Assembly (NCBI GenBank): GCA_002794775.1
Contig: NBAY01000070.1
Span: 1-64,000, forward strand
From: Porodaedalea pini
Lineage: Eukaryota; Basidiomycota; Agaricomycetes; Hymenochaetales; Hymenochaetaceae
DNA: 64,000 bases
Reading direction: 5' to 3'
Every line of letters begins with the position of its first letter. The first letter of the stretch is position 1. Positions 23,492 through 35,392 of this stretch are shown here, piece after piece. The notes beneath the pieces were generated by a model, which had not been told where the DNA came from, ran no database searches, and saw only the letters and a program-made list of their open reading frames with translations. The position numbers were made by a program, and so were the translations under genes.

Positions 23492-24135
23492 AGGTACTCT
23501 CAGACATTTGGGTGTACCTAACTGGACACCTCCAGATAATTGGATGTACCTAACTGGGCACCCCTAGATAATTGGGTGCACCCAGTTGGGCACCCCCAGA
23601 TAGTTGGGTGCACCCAGTTAGGCACCCCCAGATAATTGGGTGTGCCCAACTGGGCACTCCCAGATAGTTGGGCACGCCCAACTGGGCACCCCCAGATAGT
23701 TGGGCACACCCAACTGGGCACCCCCAGATAGTTGGGCACTCCCAACTGGGCCCCCCCAGATAGTTGGGTGTGCCCAATTGGGCCCCTCAGATAGTTGGGT
23801 GTGCCCAAGTGGGCCCCCCCAGATAGTTGGGTGTGCCCAATTGGGCCCCTCAGATAGTTGGGTGTGCCCAAGTGGGCCCCCCCAGATAGTTGGGTGTGCC
23901 CAAGTGGGCCCCCCCAGATAGTTGGGCACTCCCAACTGGGCACCCCCAGATAGTTGGGCACTCCCAACTGGGCACCCCCAGATAGTTGGGTGTGCCCAAG
24001 TGGGCCCCCCCAGATAGTTGGGCACTCCCAACTGGGCCCCTCCAGATAGTTGGGCACTCCCAACTGGGCACTCCCAGATAGTTGGGCGCGCCCAACTGGG
24101 CACCCCCAGATAATTGGGCACTCCCAAATAGTTGG
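23492..24135. repeat. 32-bp tandem array, right arm
   Basis: Reverse-complement counterpart of the 13420-14095 array, about 20 units. Loss or gain of one whole unit is the main difference seen between the two arms. Confidence 0.9.
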
Positions 24136-25352
24136 GTATACTGAGTATACTCAACTAGGTACCTGTAAAAGATTTAGATACAGTCAACTAGTCATATCTA
24201 ATCTTTTAAGCTTAGTAGTCCAGGCCTGATATTTGAGTACAGCTCAAGTCTGACTGCTTTCAAGTCTCTCTTTCATTTTAACTTCAAATCTCTTCCCTTT
24301 CTTGTTCTCTTCATCCTAGGATTTTACACTGTATTGATACTTTGTGTATCTCAGAGTGTTAGATGCTTAGTATCTCAAAGTTATGTTATGATGTTCAGAA
24401 GGTCAGCAACATGTTAGAAATGATAAGAATGCTCTAGTGGACTTACACTCTTTCTACATTTCTATCTCAGTTTCCCTCTTAGTTTATACTCTCTATTCTA
24501 CTTGGGCATTCAAACTAATCCTAATGTATCAGACCTTTGCACTTGTTCAGTTTTCAATTGCTCTACTTAAGTGTCCAGTGCAGCTATGTCACTCTAGTTA
24601 GAACTTCTCATAGAGCCTATGACATATAATCTCTCTAATATAGTTAGAATGCTGGAGCTTGATTCCCAATGTTTAATGTTAGAATATCATTAATGATTTC
24701 TTAAGTAGTCATTACACTTTTAGCTGACTCATATTTATTTTCATTTCTCTCATACTGCTGTACAATTTCCCTATTTCTCCATTTGTCTTACAGTATATAG
24801 AACTGTTCAATACTATCTCTATTATTTTTATTATCTTAGTCTTTCTAATAGCAACAAATATCTTTTTGTCCTGTGTGTCTAGCATGCTCAGCATTCTTTC
24901 CTGTCTGATGCAGACTAATCTTGACCAAAATTCAATTCATGCCAATGGTCAATAGCAAGATCACTAAATTGTAGGATCAAAAACAATAAAATACAACATT
25001 TATAAAGCCCCTAGATTTTATGGCAAAAACAAATTGGGTGTGCCCAAAAGTCCCCCAGACAGTCAGTGACAGTGACATATCTGGGCACTCCCAGGGCACT
25101 CCCACTGGGTGTGCCCAAAAACTGGGCAGGCCCGGTTGGGAGTGCCCAAAAACTGGGCAGGCCCAGTTGGGAGTGCCCAAATGATCTGGGTGCACCCAAC
25201 TTTCCCACAGTAAAAAAAATTGGGCACACCCAACCCACACCCACTGGGAGTGCCCAGCGGATTGGGCATGCCCAGGCTCAATACCTAAATGGTCAATTAG
25301 TTGTGTGTACAAATAGACCTACTTGGTCTGCTCAGAGGGGTAGCCTGAAGTG

Positions 25353-26077
25353 ATATTAAAGGAAAAACGAATGGGGCGATGGTCAGAAAGAATATCCAGC
25401 GAGGGATCAGATATGGAAACATGGTCTAAAAGAAGGGGGGCGAAATCGTCAGAGGCGATAACAAGGTCAATAATGGATTTAGTGCCGGAAGAACAATTAA
25501 AATATGTATGTTGGTTAGGGGGGTTACAGACGGATAGGCTGTTGTTGTTGATCCAGTCAACAAGGGCCTCTGATCGAGGAAAATGATCCAACTGCTCTGT
25601 GAAGGACCAGATATCCGAGTGGCGATTGAAGTCGCTGGTTAAAATATTAGAAGGGACGTCCAGCGAAGGAAAAGGATTCTCGAACTCGTGCAAAGAAGGG
25701 GAATTATAAACGTTCCAAAGTAAAAGTGGGGATAAGTCATCTCGGGAAATTGAAATGACAGTGACGTTGGGTGATGGATTACTAGAAGCGTATAACGAGA
25801 CGCGATGGAGGATGTGAGGGTGTACAAGTGTACAGCATCGCGGCTTGGAAGGCAAAGAAGGATAAAAGGCAGTATAAGGAGCGGAGTTGCGAATGTAAAA
25901 CAAGCGTGAACCAGACAAAGAGGTTTTGGAGGGAAGAATTGAAGATATGATGGGTATTTCCTGAAAGCAAATAACATCCGGTGCGATATGGGTAGAAGAA
26001 AAGGCGCGTAAAAGGTAATCAAAGGTGGGTTCTGAATTCCGGATGTTTAGGGAAAAAACCGAAATTGTGTCAGACAT
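25353..26077 (-). pseudogene. LINE copy 1 ORF2, endonuclease part
   Basis: N-terminal part of ORF2, from ATG at 26077 to the palindrome insertion. Shows an apurinic/apyrimidinic endonuclease domain: SLNIRNSEPTFDYLL, DVICFQEIP (catalytic Glu), LTSDFNRHSDIW, IIDLVIASDDF and SDHRPIRFSFNI (catalytic SDH). Interrupted after FSFNI by the palindrome; the reading frame resumes at 12194. ORF1 ends only five bases upstream. Confidence 0.9.
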
Positions 26078-26082
26078 AAAGT

Positions 26083-28296
26083 TTAAAACGGGGATCGATA
26101 ATTACGGCAAGCTGGACACTCTGATGATCTGGCGCTGTGATTGCCCTGGCAGTTAATGCAGAGGGCAAAGTGGTCGCAGTGAAGGTTATTGGAAGCCGTG
26201 CACGGAGCGCACTTGGCGACATGGACAGCGGTGCGGTGAGGTTCCGAGCAGACCACGCAGCGGGCAACTGACTGGCACTTAGAGGCTGAGTGTCCCAGGC
26301 GATGACAGTTATCGCACTGGTTGATCGTGGGGCGGGCCTTCATCTCCTCGAGTCGGTGGATGACGCCGAAAACAGGAACCGATCAGTTGTTATGGAGGCG
26401 AGAGTCGTCTTTGAGGATGACCGATACATTGCAATAATCGCGCTGGTTGAGGCGTTCGATGGAGGACATGAACCGGGGTGGGAACATGAATTCCTGTCCT
26501 TCAAATTGCGGTAAAGAAGAAATCTCCTCGATAAGGTCTTTCTCCAAGTAAATGAGGCTGGTATTCTTGTCGTAAACTGGGACACCGGGGATAACCATTT
26601 TGAACTGAGGCGAAGGAGTGAAAGCCTTAGCTCCTGAAATGTTAATAATTCGGTTTAGCTGGGAAACGAGTGAACTATGCTGAGCATCAAAATCGGGACA
26701 AATGTTAGTGAACGCAATTAACAGGTTACTGTTGGACGTGTATTCGACGTTCAGGATGACCAAGTGTTTGAAGAGCGGGTTGCCCTTTAGGCCCACGCGA
26801 ACAGCATTTTTAACAGATAAGGGGGACGGGCGAACAGCGAGGTCTCCCGGGAGCGAGAAGAAAATTCGGCGAACATTGTGAACGCGGGTGTTGACCGATC
26901 CGTTAGATCGGTTGATAGGAACTGTAGAGATTTCCCCTTGGGGGTTCTGTTCAGTTATTCGTACTACCTTGGTAGGGGTAGTCTTAGGTTTCTTTTGGGC
27001 CACTTTGGCGTAAGAAACAGTGGTGAAACCATCCTGATCGGCGCCAACCGATTCAACAGGTGGGTAGTAGACTTTGGTTTGCGAACCACGAGGAGCGTTG
27101 TGTTCGGAATGGGCGTAACCATCAGGAGCGATGATGGTGCCTTCTGTAGTCATGCAATAACCGGAGCCTGGAATATGGGTTTTAGCAATAGCAGCAGCAT
27201 ATTCGGTTTTACCATTTTTGGGAGCCAGGACGCGTTGTTTGAAAATTGGAGCAGGGGGAGGGAATCTGGGGTCGTGGACGAAGCGAGCCCCAAGGGGGTC
27301 CGATAAAATTTTCCTTTCTTTGTTTAAATTAACGTTAGTAGGCTTGGACGGAGAAGCAGTGGAAACAGGGGTGTCTGCGAGCTTTTTTTCAATTATGTTA
27401 GTTTTTTCCAAAATAGAGGAAACGACTGCCAAAAGATGATGGATAGACCTCGACATAGCATGCATAGTGTCTGTAATTTCTTGGTCCCGAATGGTCTGAC
27501 TGTTAGTATAAATATTCTCGAACACATGTTTAAAAGAGGGAGGATGAATACGGAATGTAGAATGGAAGGCTTCCAAACTTTCGTTAGCTGAGTTGGAAAG
27601 GCTGGTTTCGTCATCCAGAGAGTTTGACTTGTTTATCCAGGATACCAGGTTGGATCCGATATTAGCGAGAATGGAACCGGCGCGAACCGGATCTTCGAAC
27701 CAGGGCTTGTCGGATGACCACGTCGGTTGGGAGATAAGCGTGTTAAGAGTGTTGACGGTTTCTTTGGTAAGATCGGCAAAGGAAACGTTGACCTTCTCGG
27801 CGATGGCCGGATCAGTCATTTCATCGATATCGTCCATAACATTGTCAACCTGAGGGGCCTGGCTGGGGTGCTCGTCGGGGATGTACAAATCGTCGTCCAT
27901 GGCATCGTCGTCGATGCGGGCAAGGGGTGGGATAGACCTATGTTCTTCTTCAGAATTCGACCGTTTAAGAGTGTTCTGCGATTCGATATCGGGAGTTGGG
28001 GGGAGATCCCCTTGTTTGCGCAGTTTGGCGGCATGTTCGTCCGCCTCGATATCGGGAGACCATTTAGCACGATTCGCTTGTACGGTAGCGCATACGTTGT
28101 CATCGTGGTTGTAGGTCTTGTCGCGACCACAAGTGACACATAGCTTGGCGGTCCCGCTAACACACTGGCGACTGTGATAGGGGAGATCCTGTTTACACTC
28201 CTCACACTTGGTGGGGTCCTTGGGATTGACAAGGGAATGAAAAGACTTTGTCTTGTTGAGAGAAGCTTTTGCTCTGGTCAACATCTTGTTGTCCAT
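26083..28296 (-). pseudogene. LINE copy 1 ORF1, gag-like with zinc knuckles
   Basis: 737-codon frame from ATG at 28296, chosen because the old copy at 48778 has the same start (MD.KMLTR.KASL). An N-terminal Cys/His-rich segment KCEECKQDLPYHSRQC...CVTCGRDKTYNH is followed by a long polar region. Near the C-terminus are three knuckles: CDNCHRLGHSASKC (CX2CX4HX4C), CVVCSEPHRTAVHVAKC and CINCQGNHSARSSEC. RNA-binding chaperone role is inferred from the family. One in-frame TGA at about 26383 replaces an expected Arg, otherwise open. Confidence 0.85.
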
Positions 28297-28587
28297 AGCA
28301 GAGAAAAGAGGCAGAAAAGCGATAGATGAACAATTTTCCCACGATTGATGATGATGGTAGGAAGAAAAGTGATCTTGTGAGATCATCGCTGGTGGCTAGA
28401 CCGTGACTCAAGAGCCATTCTTGTCCACTACAGCCACTCCTCTTTGTACCACTAGGTCGCCGTACTCACCTTCCCGTTTGCTTTACGGACCTTACTGAGT
28501 TACTCGTTACCTCTTTATCTGCCATCCCGGCTCCCTGATGTACAAAGAACTCAATCTCTTGAAAGAACGAACCGAACATCCTCCTCG

Positions 28588-31500
28588 ATGATGAACAATC
28601 CGAACGTTGCGCATAAATCTCTGCGTATCCAACCTCCATCTACTGGCGAAGCACTTATACTTAGCACTCCTCATCTGGATCGTAGCGCCATGCAGATAAA
28701 ACCCAGATCTATACTGAAGAATCGACAGGAGGGACCGCCTACACCCGCCACAGAGCCTGACCCGCTGCAAAGCGAGAGTTACTTTGAACGACCACTCCGC
28801 ACTCTCATCGCTTCTGTCGAGAATGAAAATTCTCGGAAGATATCTGTGCACGATACTACAGAAGCATACATCCTTCTTTCCTGTCGCATCGAGGCGCAGG
28901 CGGTTAAACTCGAAGATAGTGCATGTCCCGCTGTGGCGGCCGTCCGAAATGTCCCCTCACATATGATATGTGCTGCTATTCGTCGTGACGTAGCATACGC
29001 TGTTTCGGGAGTGGAAGAAACGCTCAGTCAGGGAAGTTTGACAGAGGAGGAAAAGATCTGCGTCAAGGATCGATCCAGTATCTGCCACGCTTCACTTCGA
29101 TTTCTTGCCAACCTATTTAGGTTTCCTGCCTTGCATCGCGCATTAAAGCGTGAGTGTCTTTTTGAAGGCAACATTGAATATCATTCATACTTCTCCATCA
29201 ACAGTTCACGAACTTGCATGGGTATTCAAAGAATTACTCGACGTCGGTTTATCTAAGGATTTGTCGACACTGAACCCCTTTAAGACTTATAGCCACGTCA
29301 TATGCGTCCTCAGTAACCAACGCCTCCCAGACATTGTTCTCAGTCCGTTTCGCGCCAAAATTGCTACTGTCATTGAACGAGCAGCGTCTGGAATTATGGG
29401 GGGGACCGTAGCCACTGGCCCTCATGTTGATGGCCTCAGAGCAGTTTACTCCCATCTCCATCAGCATGGATCCCTACTTTTCTCGGAGTTTCACAAGGTC
29501 TTCAAGGTCACGCTACAAAATCTAGTTTGCCCTGTTCCAGCATTCCGTGACATTGCCGCTAAGGCCCTGACAGCATTTGCACATACTGTCTTGCGGAGCA
29601 AAGTTACCGTCGAAGATCAACTCAAGTTCTCATCCATAGTTGGGGCATTCATTGACAAGGAGTTGCAGCGTGCGAAGGGTGTCCACAAGCGGGATCCAAA
29701 CACATTCGTGCTTCGCGACTTCTTTAAACTCAGCGAGAATGACCCGTGCATCATCCAGCACGTTACTCTATTACTCAACATTACGGCTGCGTTTTTTGTG
29801 CTATCTGGCCCGTGCGTATTTGTACGCCCCAACTCATTAAAGTTCCTCATTAAAGCGGTGGGGAAAACGCAACCTTTCCGACATCGTGAAATCAATCTAT
29901 TGAGGGCAGCTACGTGGTCGTGTCTCGTACGCGCATACAGCCTGCTTCCCGCATGGGATGTCCCGACAAAGCCCGGCCTCCAGGAAAGCGCATTCCGAGT
30001 CGTTCAGCAAGAGTACAGGGAGGATGTCGGTATCTCCGTTGTCGCGGTCCTTCTTGAGCCACTTGCAGGAGGACTGCACCCCTTGTTTCGCATACAGGGA
30101 GCTATAACTTATCTATACCATCTAGGTCAGATGCCGGAGACACGCAGCGTGACTGCAGCGCTACTGCGCCGCTTACTCGGAGGTGTCTTGAACGACGCCG
30201 ACTCGGAGACATGTACATGGACTGACCCAGCGTCCATTGTTCCCGAATGGTTATCCAATGGCTCAACGTTGGGAATGGAGCCACGGAGGCTCAAGAAGAC
30301 ACTCACATCTGCGGGTGGTATAGATATGCTCGCAGTCAGGATATTGGAGGCGGACGAGTTGACCTCGACGTGGGAATCCTTAGTGGAAGCATTTCATATT
30401 TGCGCCATTGGACAGCTATTTGACAAGAAGGCGGAGAACTCACTGCAGGTCCGTACAACTTGCGTAACTTCAATGAATATAGTAGTTAATTCTTTTTCTC
30501 ACTAGAGCGACACTCTTGTGCTTTGGCACGCTCTCCTGAGAGTTCAAGGTGTTCTTGTTGACGGTTTCAGCCGCGAGATCATATCAAAGCCAGTCCTGTC
30601 ATGTCTTGCCACAACCTTATGCGCATTTTTGGATGCGACACAGGCCCGATTCTCTATCAGACCGACTCAGGCCCTTCTTGCAACGCATCAACTGTGGAAT
30701 TTGGTGAACGATGAATTCGGTAAACTTTGGGCTGCGGCGCTTTCCAGCTCGATCTACCGACGTCTGCTCAAGCTATGGCAGCGCGAAATTGTTTACAATA
30801 CAATGAGCGATGAATGGGTGCAGTTATCTCGCTCATTGATAAATGCTGCTCCGAAGCGTACGTTGGAGGTCCTTTTAGAGCTGCACGACGTCGATGCCCA
30901 GCGGGTAATATGGTTGGATATGGTTCGCCATGTTCGATTCAAAGAGCGCCCTTCCAAGGAGGTCGTACTACATCTGCTCTTGCTCCCTATTCAGTAAGTT
31001 TTTCGGTGTTCATCATTCGCTCCAACTGAGCTGACCACAATTTTAGAGCGACAGAACATCTACTCAAGGATGAGACTGATTTCAGTTACTGGGATATGCT
31101 GTTCCTACTTGCTCTTATGCACGAGGAGCCAGAGATAGTGTACACAATGCTTTCTGAAGAGCTTGAACGTGCACTCTCTGTCAAATCGTGTGCTGATCTC
31201 CGAAAGTTTTTCCTGCTTTCTGTATCCCATATGTCTCGTTCGGACTCACCTCCGAACCTCGCCTTGCTTTCCATCACCAGCGACTACCTCCAAGAGGTAT
31301 ATCCCCCGGAGGATCACGAGGACAATGAGTTCATGGAACTCGCACCGCCACTGCAGCGGATCCTTCAGGATAAGCCAAGTCTTGACATCATCAAAGCTCT
31401 GGAGAAAGGCCTGGTGCCATGGTTCGAAGACAAGCGATCTCACATACAGGACATAATATACAATAATGATGTAAGTCATGTCACGCTCCGATCTCCCTTA

Positions 31501-33060
31501 ATACTGACGATTTTTCCTCTCGTTTGAGATTTTACCTCTCTACTGTGACGTAGTCCGTGCTATTCGCCGTATCTCACCTATCGAAGGAGCCATCGAAGAG
31601 CTGGCAGAACTTCTTAGAGCCCCGTTCTCACGAGACCATATACCTGAGCCGGCTATAGGGCCGATAGCTTTCAAAGAGTTTTGGGATACCGTCGCTCCTA
31701 CTCTAGATTTCAAGTCGCGAGTTTTCCCTCCGATTCTTTCGGACTGCGTGATTTGCTTGTCTAATGCGTACGGTGGCTATGTCCCTGAATGGATGGAGAG
31801 TCAGCTTGAAAGCCAGGCTACGCACACATCGGTAAGTATGCTCGATCAAAGTCTTTCTTCATGAACTTAGTTTTCTGGATCTTCTAATAGGAAGCACAGT
31901 CGGATGAGGTCATTCCTCCGTCCGTTGAAGATATTGAATCTTCGGACTTCTCTCCTATCGTATCTAAGCGAAATGCCGGAGCTGAGAGCGTCCTGGCAAC
32001 TGCGAAAGCACAACAAGTAAACGGTGGTCCACTCGACGACGGTTCAATAATGCCGGTTGTATCTCCAAGCATGGGGGAATTGAGTGAGCAGTTTGCGCGC
32101 TACCGACAGACTGACACCACTCAAACGCCTTTGATGTCTCTGAATCGTTAGTCTTACTTTTTCTGTGTGATATGCCCGCCTAATTATATCATTGATAGTC
32201 GAAAGAGCCAAGAAGAAGCGCAAACTCCTGCAGACAGATACCGTTGGAAAAGATAGCGAGACTGCGTGCTCTAATAATGCTATCGATCCTTCGTGCAGTC
32301 CTGGTCAACTTCCAATTTCGAATGAAACTGTTGTCCGGAAGCCACTTTTCGACGGCATCGCCTTGTCTCCCCTGCTGAGTGTGGAAAGACGAAAGTACAT
32401 GCAATCTCGGAGTCGAGCATCTTCACCGGAACTAGGTTCGTGTATTGTGTTGGACCATCTCCCTGGCCTTATCTTTGCCATATAGACCTTCCGAGCCCAA
32501 CGCGACTAGCTACACAAGAGCCTCACACATCATCAGATGACTACGCGTCCTGGGAAATAGGAGTTTCGTCTCAGGATGTGCGCGATTTGCTCCGAAAGGA
32601 CGATGATGAGACCACACATCGTCGTAACCCTTCTCCGGACGTCTGGGACGCTGGTTCCGGCGACACACCGGGGAATAACACGATACGTGGACCTCCACAA
32701 GGTAAGTCTGTCCGTTTCGGTAAGGGAATTCATTGTCGACTTTGAACTATTTCAGTGAATACGAAGCATCGAGTTAATCGCTCTCAGACTGCACCTGTTT
32801 CTTTACCATCATCTACGGAAGGAAAGCAGGGCACGAATGATGTGTCACTAAGCGACCAGAATGACAGTACTACAAAATTGCGTCGCACGCACACTATGAC
32901 GGACGTCCCACTTGACGCCCTGGAGAAGCTTCATGCGAGGCTTTCAACAGAAGCAAACTACATGCAAACGCAGGATCTTGCTCAGGCAACGAAATTGACC
33001 TACGATGTGCTAGGTATCTTGAACGGGAGGATGTCAGAGAAATTGGAGAAGCGGAAGTAG
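28588..33060 (+). CDS. rif1: Rif1-like protein
   Basis: Nine exons joined in one open frame of 1,344 residues: 28588-29149, 29205-30448, 30506-30993, 31047-31470, 31529-31831, 31891-32146, 32199-32435, 32486-32701, 32756-33060. The long middle (about residues 60-900) is helical, HEAT-repeat-like, as in the Rif1 N-terminal domain (for example LVLWHALLRVQGVLVDGFS). Residues 41-44 are SILK, a protein phosphatase 1 docking motif known from Rif1 proteins. The C-terminal 400 residues are Ser/Thr/Pro-rich with a KKKRK basic patch (about 1095). Rif1 proteins control replication timing through PP1 and act at telomeres and DNA breaks. Assignment rests on overall architecture plus SILK, not on a strong diagnostic motif. 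The LINE 5' end lies only 208 bp upstream of the start. Confidence 0.62.
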
Positions 33061-33170
33061 AACATTGTATTGCAAATGAAGTCTTGACTTTGTATCATGC
33101 CTGTAGCTTTAGACGGTTCTAGCTCGCCTATATGAAGAACACGATTGTACGGGATTGTAGAAGAATGACA

Positions 33171-34936
33171 CTACTGATTTAACAAAATTGACACCCCGCC
33201 TATCGCGTAATCCCCGAGTATACTCTGCATGGCTGTAAAAACTCGGAATGATGACCATCTCCGTTGCGTGTCAACCTCTGTACAGCCCTCTATAAGTTCC
33301 CATAGTTTGTCACAGACCGCTTCAGGGATATGCGAGCGATGCAGCTTGAGCCTTTCTTCATACAGAGCCGTGGCTACCTGTGCGTCGAGCAGCTCAGGGA
33401 ATGGCAGTTTTCCAGTGAGAAGCTTAAAATAAGGGCTTGCAACGTGAACGTTACATCCGGTATTATCGTAAGGGACGTACCTGGACTATTGTCATTCCGA
33501 GCGCCCAAATATCGTCTGTCACGGAGCAAAAGCCTATCGGCGACTTCATGCGCTCTGGACTGCAAAACCAAAGTGTATAATGGTACGATCCAGTAGCAGA
33601 GCTAGATCCACCCTTGCTCGATTGGTCTGCAGCGACGCGAGCAAGGCCAAAGTCGGTCAAGCAAGCTTTGCCGCTCTCGTCAATAAGGATGTTTTCCTAT
33701 TCACAGTATTCCTTGAATATCATGTAAACGATAACCGATAGCTGAAGCGAACATACACCTTTGATGTCACCATGCGTCAATTTGACGTAGTGTAACTGGT
33801 GGATAGCACTTATGATGAGTGGAAACTGGAAGAGAAATTATTCAATAATGCTAAAGGTAGGGAAACACTCGATAGAAAGGCTTACTACTGTGCAAACCCA
33901 GACAATGCGGTCTATGGTGTTTGATTTGCGGAGGAAGCTGACGGCATTTCCGCGTTCTTGATACCGAGACACTAATCCCAGGTGCCTTTCTGGGTCCACA
34001 GTCACCCCAAGAAACGGATTAAGACCAGGAAGGTCAAGATTCAACAGGTTCAAAGCCTCATCGTGAATAGTCTATTGATGATACAGTCTAAATTCACGGA
34101 ATAAAAGAGTAGAGAAGAACTAACTTACAGTCCAGACTTTTTTTGACGAATCTTTATTTTGATACTTCATGAACTTGACGGCAAACAAGTCACCTTGGCC
34201 GCCACGAAACGTTGCGCGAAACAAAGAGCCGAAACCTCCATCTGCAAAAGATTTGTCTTCGATTTTAAGTCGGTCGATACTGATCTGCAGGGAGCTCGGA
34301 AGCATTGACAAACTGCGACATAATGAAGAAAGCTTCTGAGTCCAGTGACCATAGTAAAGTGCCCTCTGGAAGGTCTGTTTTAACATCTGTTCCAAGATGA
34401 GATTATTCCTCATATAATCCAAAGAAGACGGGGCCCCATACTGCATCGAAGCTGTCTATAGTCAGTTGTTGAAGTTCGGTAACTGTACAATCCTCATCGG
34501 CAGGCCACAAGTTAGCCTCGTTCCATTCGCAGAAGTCGCAAAAGTCCTCCATCAAGGATCTCGCGCTAAAGTATGTAATATGTCATTTGAGAGACAGAAA
34601 GAGCAATATTGATATACTGACTCGTATTCCGAAAGTTTGAACTCGTTACGGTGCTTTTTTGAATGCCCCCGGGGCGGTAAAAACGAGAAGAACATCCCTC
34701 ACTCGAACGATGTTCCTCAGCCAGTCTGTGTGGCTGAACGTCGACCATTGCTGGAAATGCTCGAACAGCTGGTCAGCGCTGTTTTGGCGACATGCAACCT
34801 TGATTGCTCTCTGCGCAAGACGCTAAGGAAAGTCGAAGCAGATATTATGAGGTTATGTTTTACATATACAAATGGCGATACCGACTTTGAAAAACGGGAA
34901 CTGCTTGGTTACATCGATAGGTTCGGGAGGCAGCAT
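33171..34936 (-). CDS. protein kinase (fungal expanded family), kinase A
   Basis: Eight exons on the minus strand join to 442 residues: 34886-34936, 34650-34822, 34442-34565, 34129-34386, 33886-34071, 33757-33825, 33481-33696, 33171-33422. The first exon is the least certain (unusual donor GTCGGT). N-terminal about 115 residues are a helical domain (WLRNIVRVRDVLL); kinase domain follows: glycine loop DGGFGSLFRA, Lys in FAVKFMKY, catalytic loop THGDIKGENIL, DFGLARVA, then CSPERMKSP in place of APE, and DDIWALGMTIVQ. All key catalytic residues are present, so it is probably active. The HGDIKxEN loop and short activation segment recall kinase families expanded in mushrooms. Intron positions match kinase B exactly at several sites. 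Confidence 0.78.
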
Positions 34937-35392
34937 ATTTTCGACCGGCCGCAATGATGATGGGCAATGACAGCAGATAGCTATGGCACTCAAGGACAAA
35001 TGCGCAGCTTGAAGTCTTTAGCCTTGCAGTGCACTAAGGCATGTTATCGAGAAGAAGCACTGAGAGTTGGACTGGCTATTTTGAACGACAAACGATGCAT
35101 CTGGTTTTCGAAGCTCTTTGAGTGCATGTCCTGATGGTCTAGCATTGCACCGGACTGAAGTAGAATTAGAACTTAATAGAGGAATCTGGGTATGGCGTTC
35201 CCATGAACGTGTTCAAAGAAGGACCCTGATTATACTGTACACGTAGAAGTCCACATATCCATCACAACCTCCGTTCGAGCCATGTGAACATGGACCACGG
35301 ACATGTCTGAAAAGGTGAGAGGGAAAGCATCGTAAGAATTAGATTTAGTACGTCTATGCAATATAGAGAGAGATACATACGCGTATTATCAA
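34937..35392. other. intergenic between convergent-free genes
   Basis: Upstream region of kinase A and downstream region of the small membrane protein gene. No further gene seen. Confidence 0.4.

Larger units (their letters stand above)
12203..25352. mobile_element. giant palindromic DNA transposon (13,150 bp)
   Basis: Two arms, 12203-18641 and 18947-25352, are reverse complements of each other over about 6.4 kb. The terminal sequence is CACTTCAGGCTACCCC on the left and its exact complement on the right. Immediately outside, ATATTAAA occurs at 12195-12202 and 25353-25360, an 8-bp TSD. Removing the element and one TSD rejoins the LINE ORF2 codons (FSFNI to NLLAPP), proving insertion. An 8-bp TSD is typical of hAT and of Kyakuja-Dileera-Zisupton elements; no transposase was recognised, so it is presumably non-autonomous. 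The arms differ, as far as I compared them, only by one 32-bp repeat unit and one base in a poly-A/T run. The 305-bp centre (18642-18946) is unpaired. Each arm contains host gene fragments. Confidence 0.93.
18947..25352 (-). repeat. right arm of giant palindrome
   Basis: 6,406-bp reverse-complement copy of the left arm. It is 33 bp shorter: one 32-bp unit fewer in the tandem array (23492-24135) and one base fewer in an A/T run (eight T at about 19694 against nine A at about 17886). Paired frames translate identically, so substitutions are absent or very rare. Confidence 0.92.
8950..28368 (-). mobile_element. full-length LINE (non-LTR retrotransposon), copy 1
   Basis: Minus-strand element flanked by a perfect 11-bp TSD, GTGATCTTGTG at 8939-8949 and 28369-28379. 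Excluding the 13,150-bp insertion and its duplicated 8 bp, it is about 6.26 kb. Order: short 5' UTR, ORF1 (gag-like, zinc knuckles), ORF2 (apurinic endonuclease, reverse transcriptase, RNase H), 3' UTR ending GAGTTATAAA. Two ORFs with a C-terminal RNase H fit the Tad/I-type group of fungal LINEs. ORF1 has one in-frame TGA; ORF2 has two TGA codons and one frameshift near 11690, so it is young but probably inactive. It inserted between the 3' end of GEN1 and the 5' end of the Rif1-like gene. Confidence 0.93.

Noticed and set aside
12203..25352. Assembly artefact (mirror-image contig fold)
   Set aside because: The two arms end exactly at an 8-bp TSD, the flanks are not mirrored, the centre holds unique sequence and the arms differ by a repeat unit. 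Long reads would still be decisive.
26878..28143. Plus-strand frames of 77-142 codons
   Set aside because: Antisense shadows of LINE ORF1.
33463..33660. Separate small kinase fragment
   Set aside because: It is one exon of kinase A; flanking exons join in frame.
34637..34957. Plus-strand 106-codon frame
   Set aside because: It is antisense to coding exons of kinase A, whose minus-strand exons join in frame with kinase motifs.
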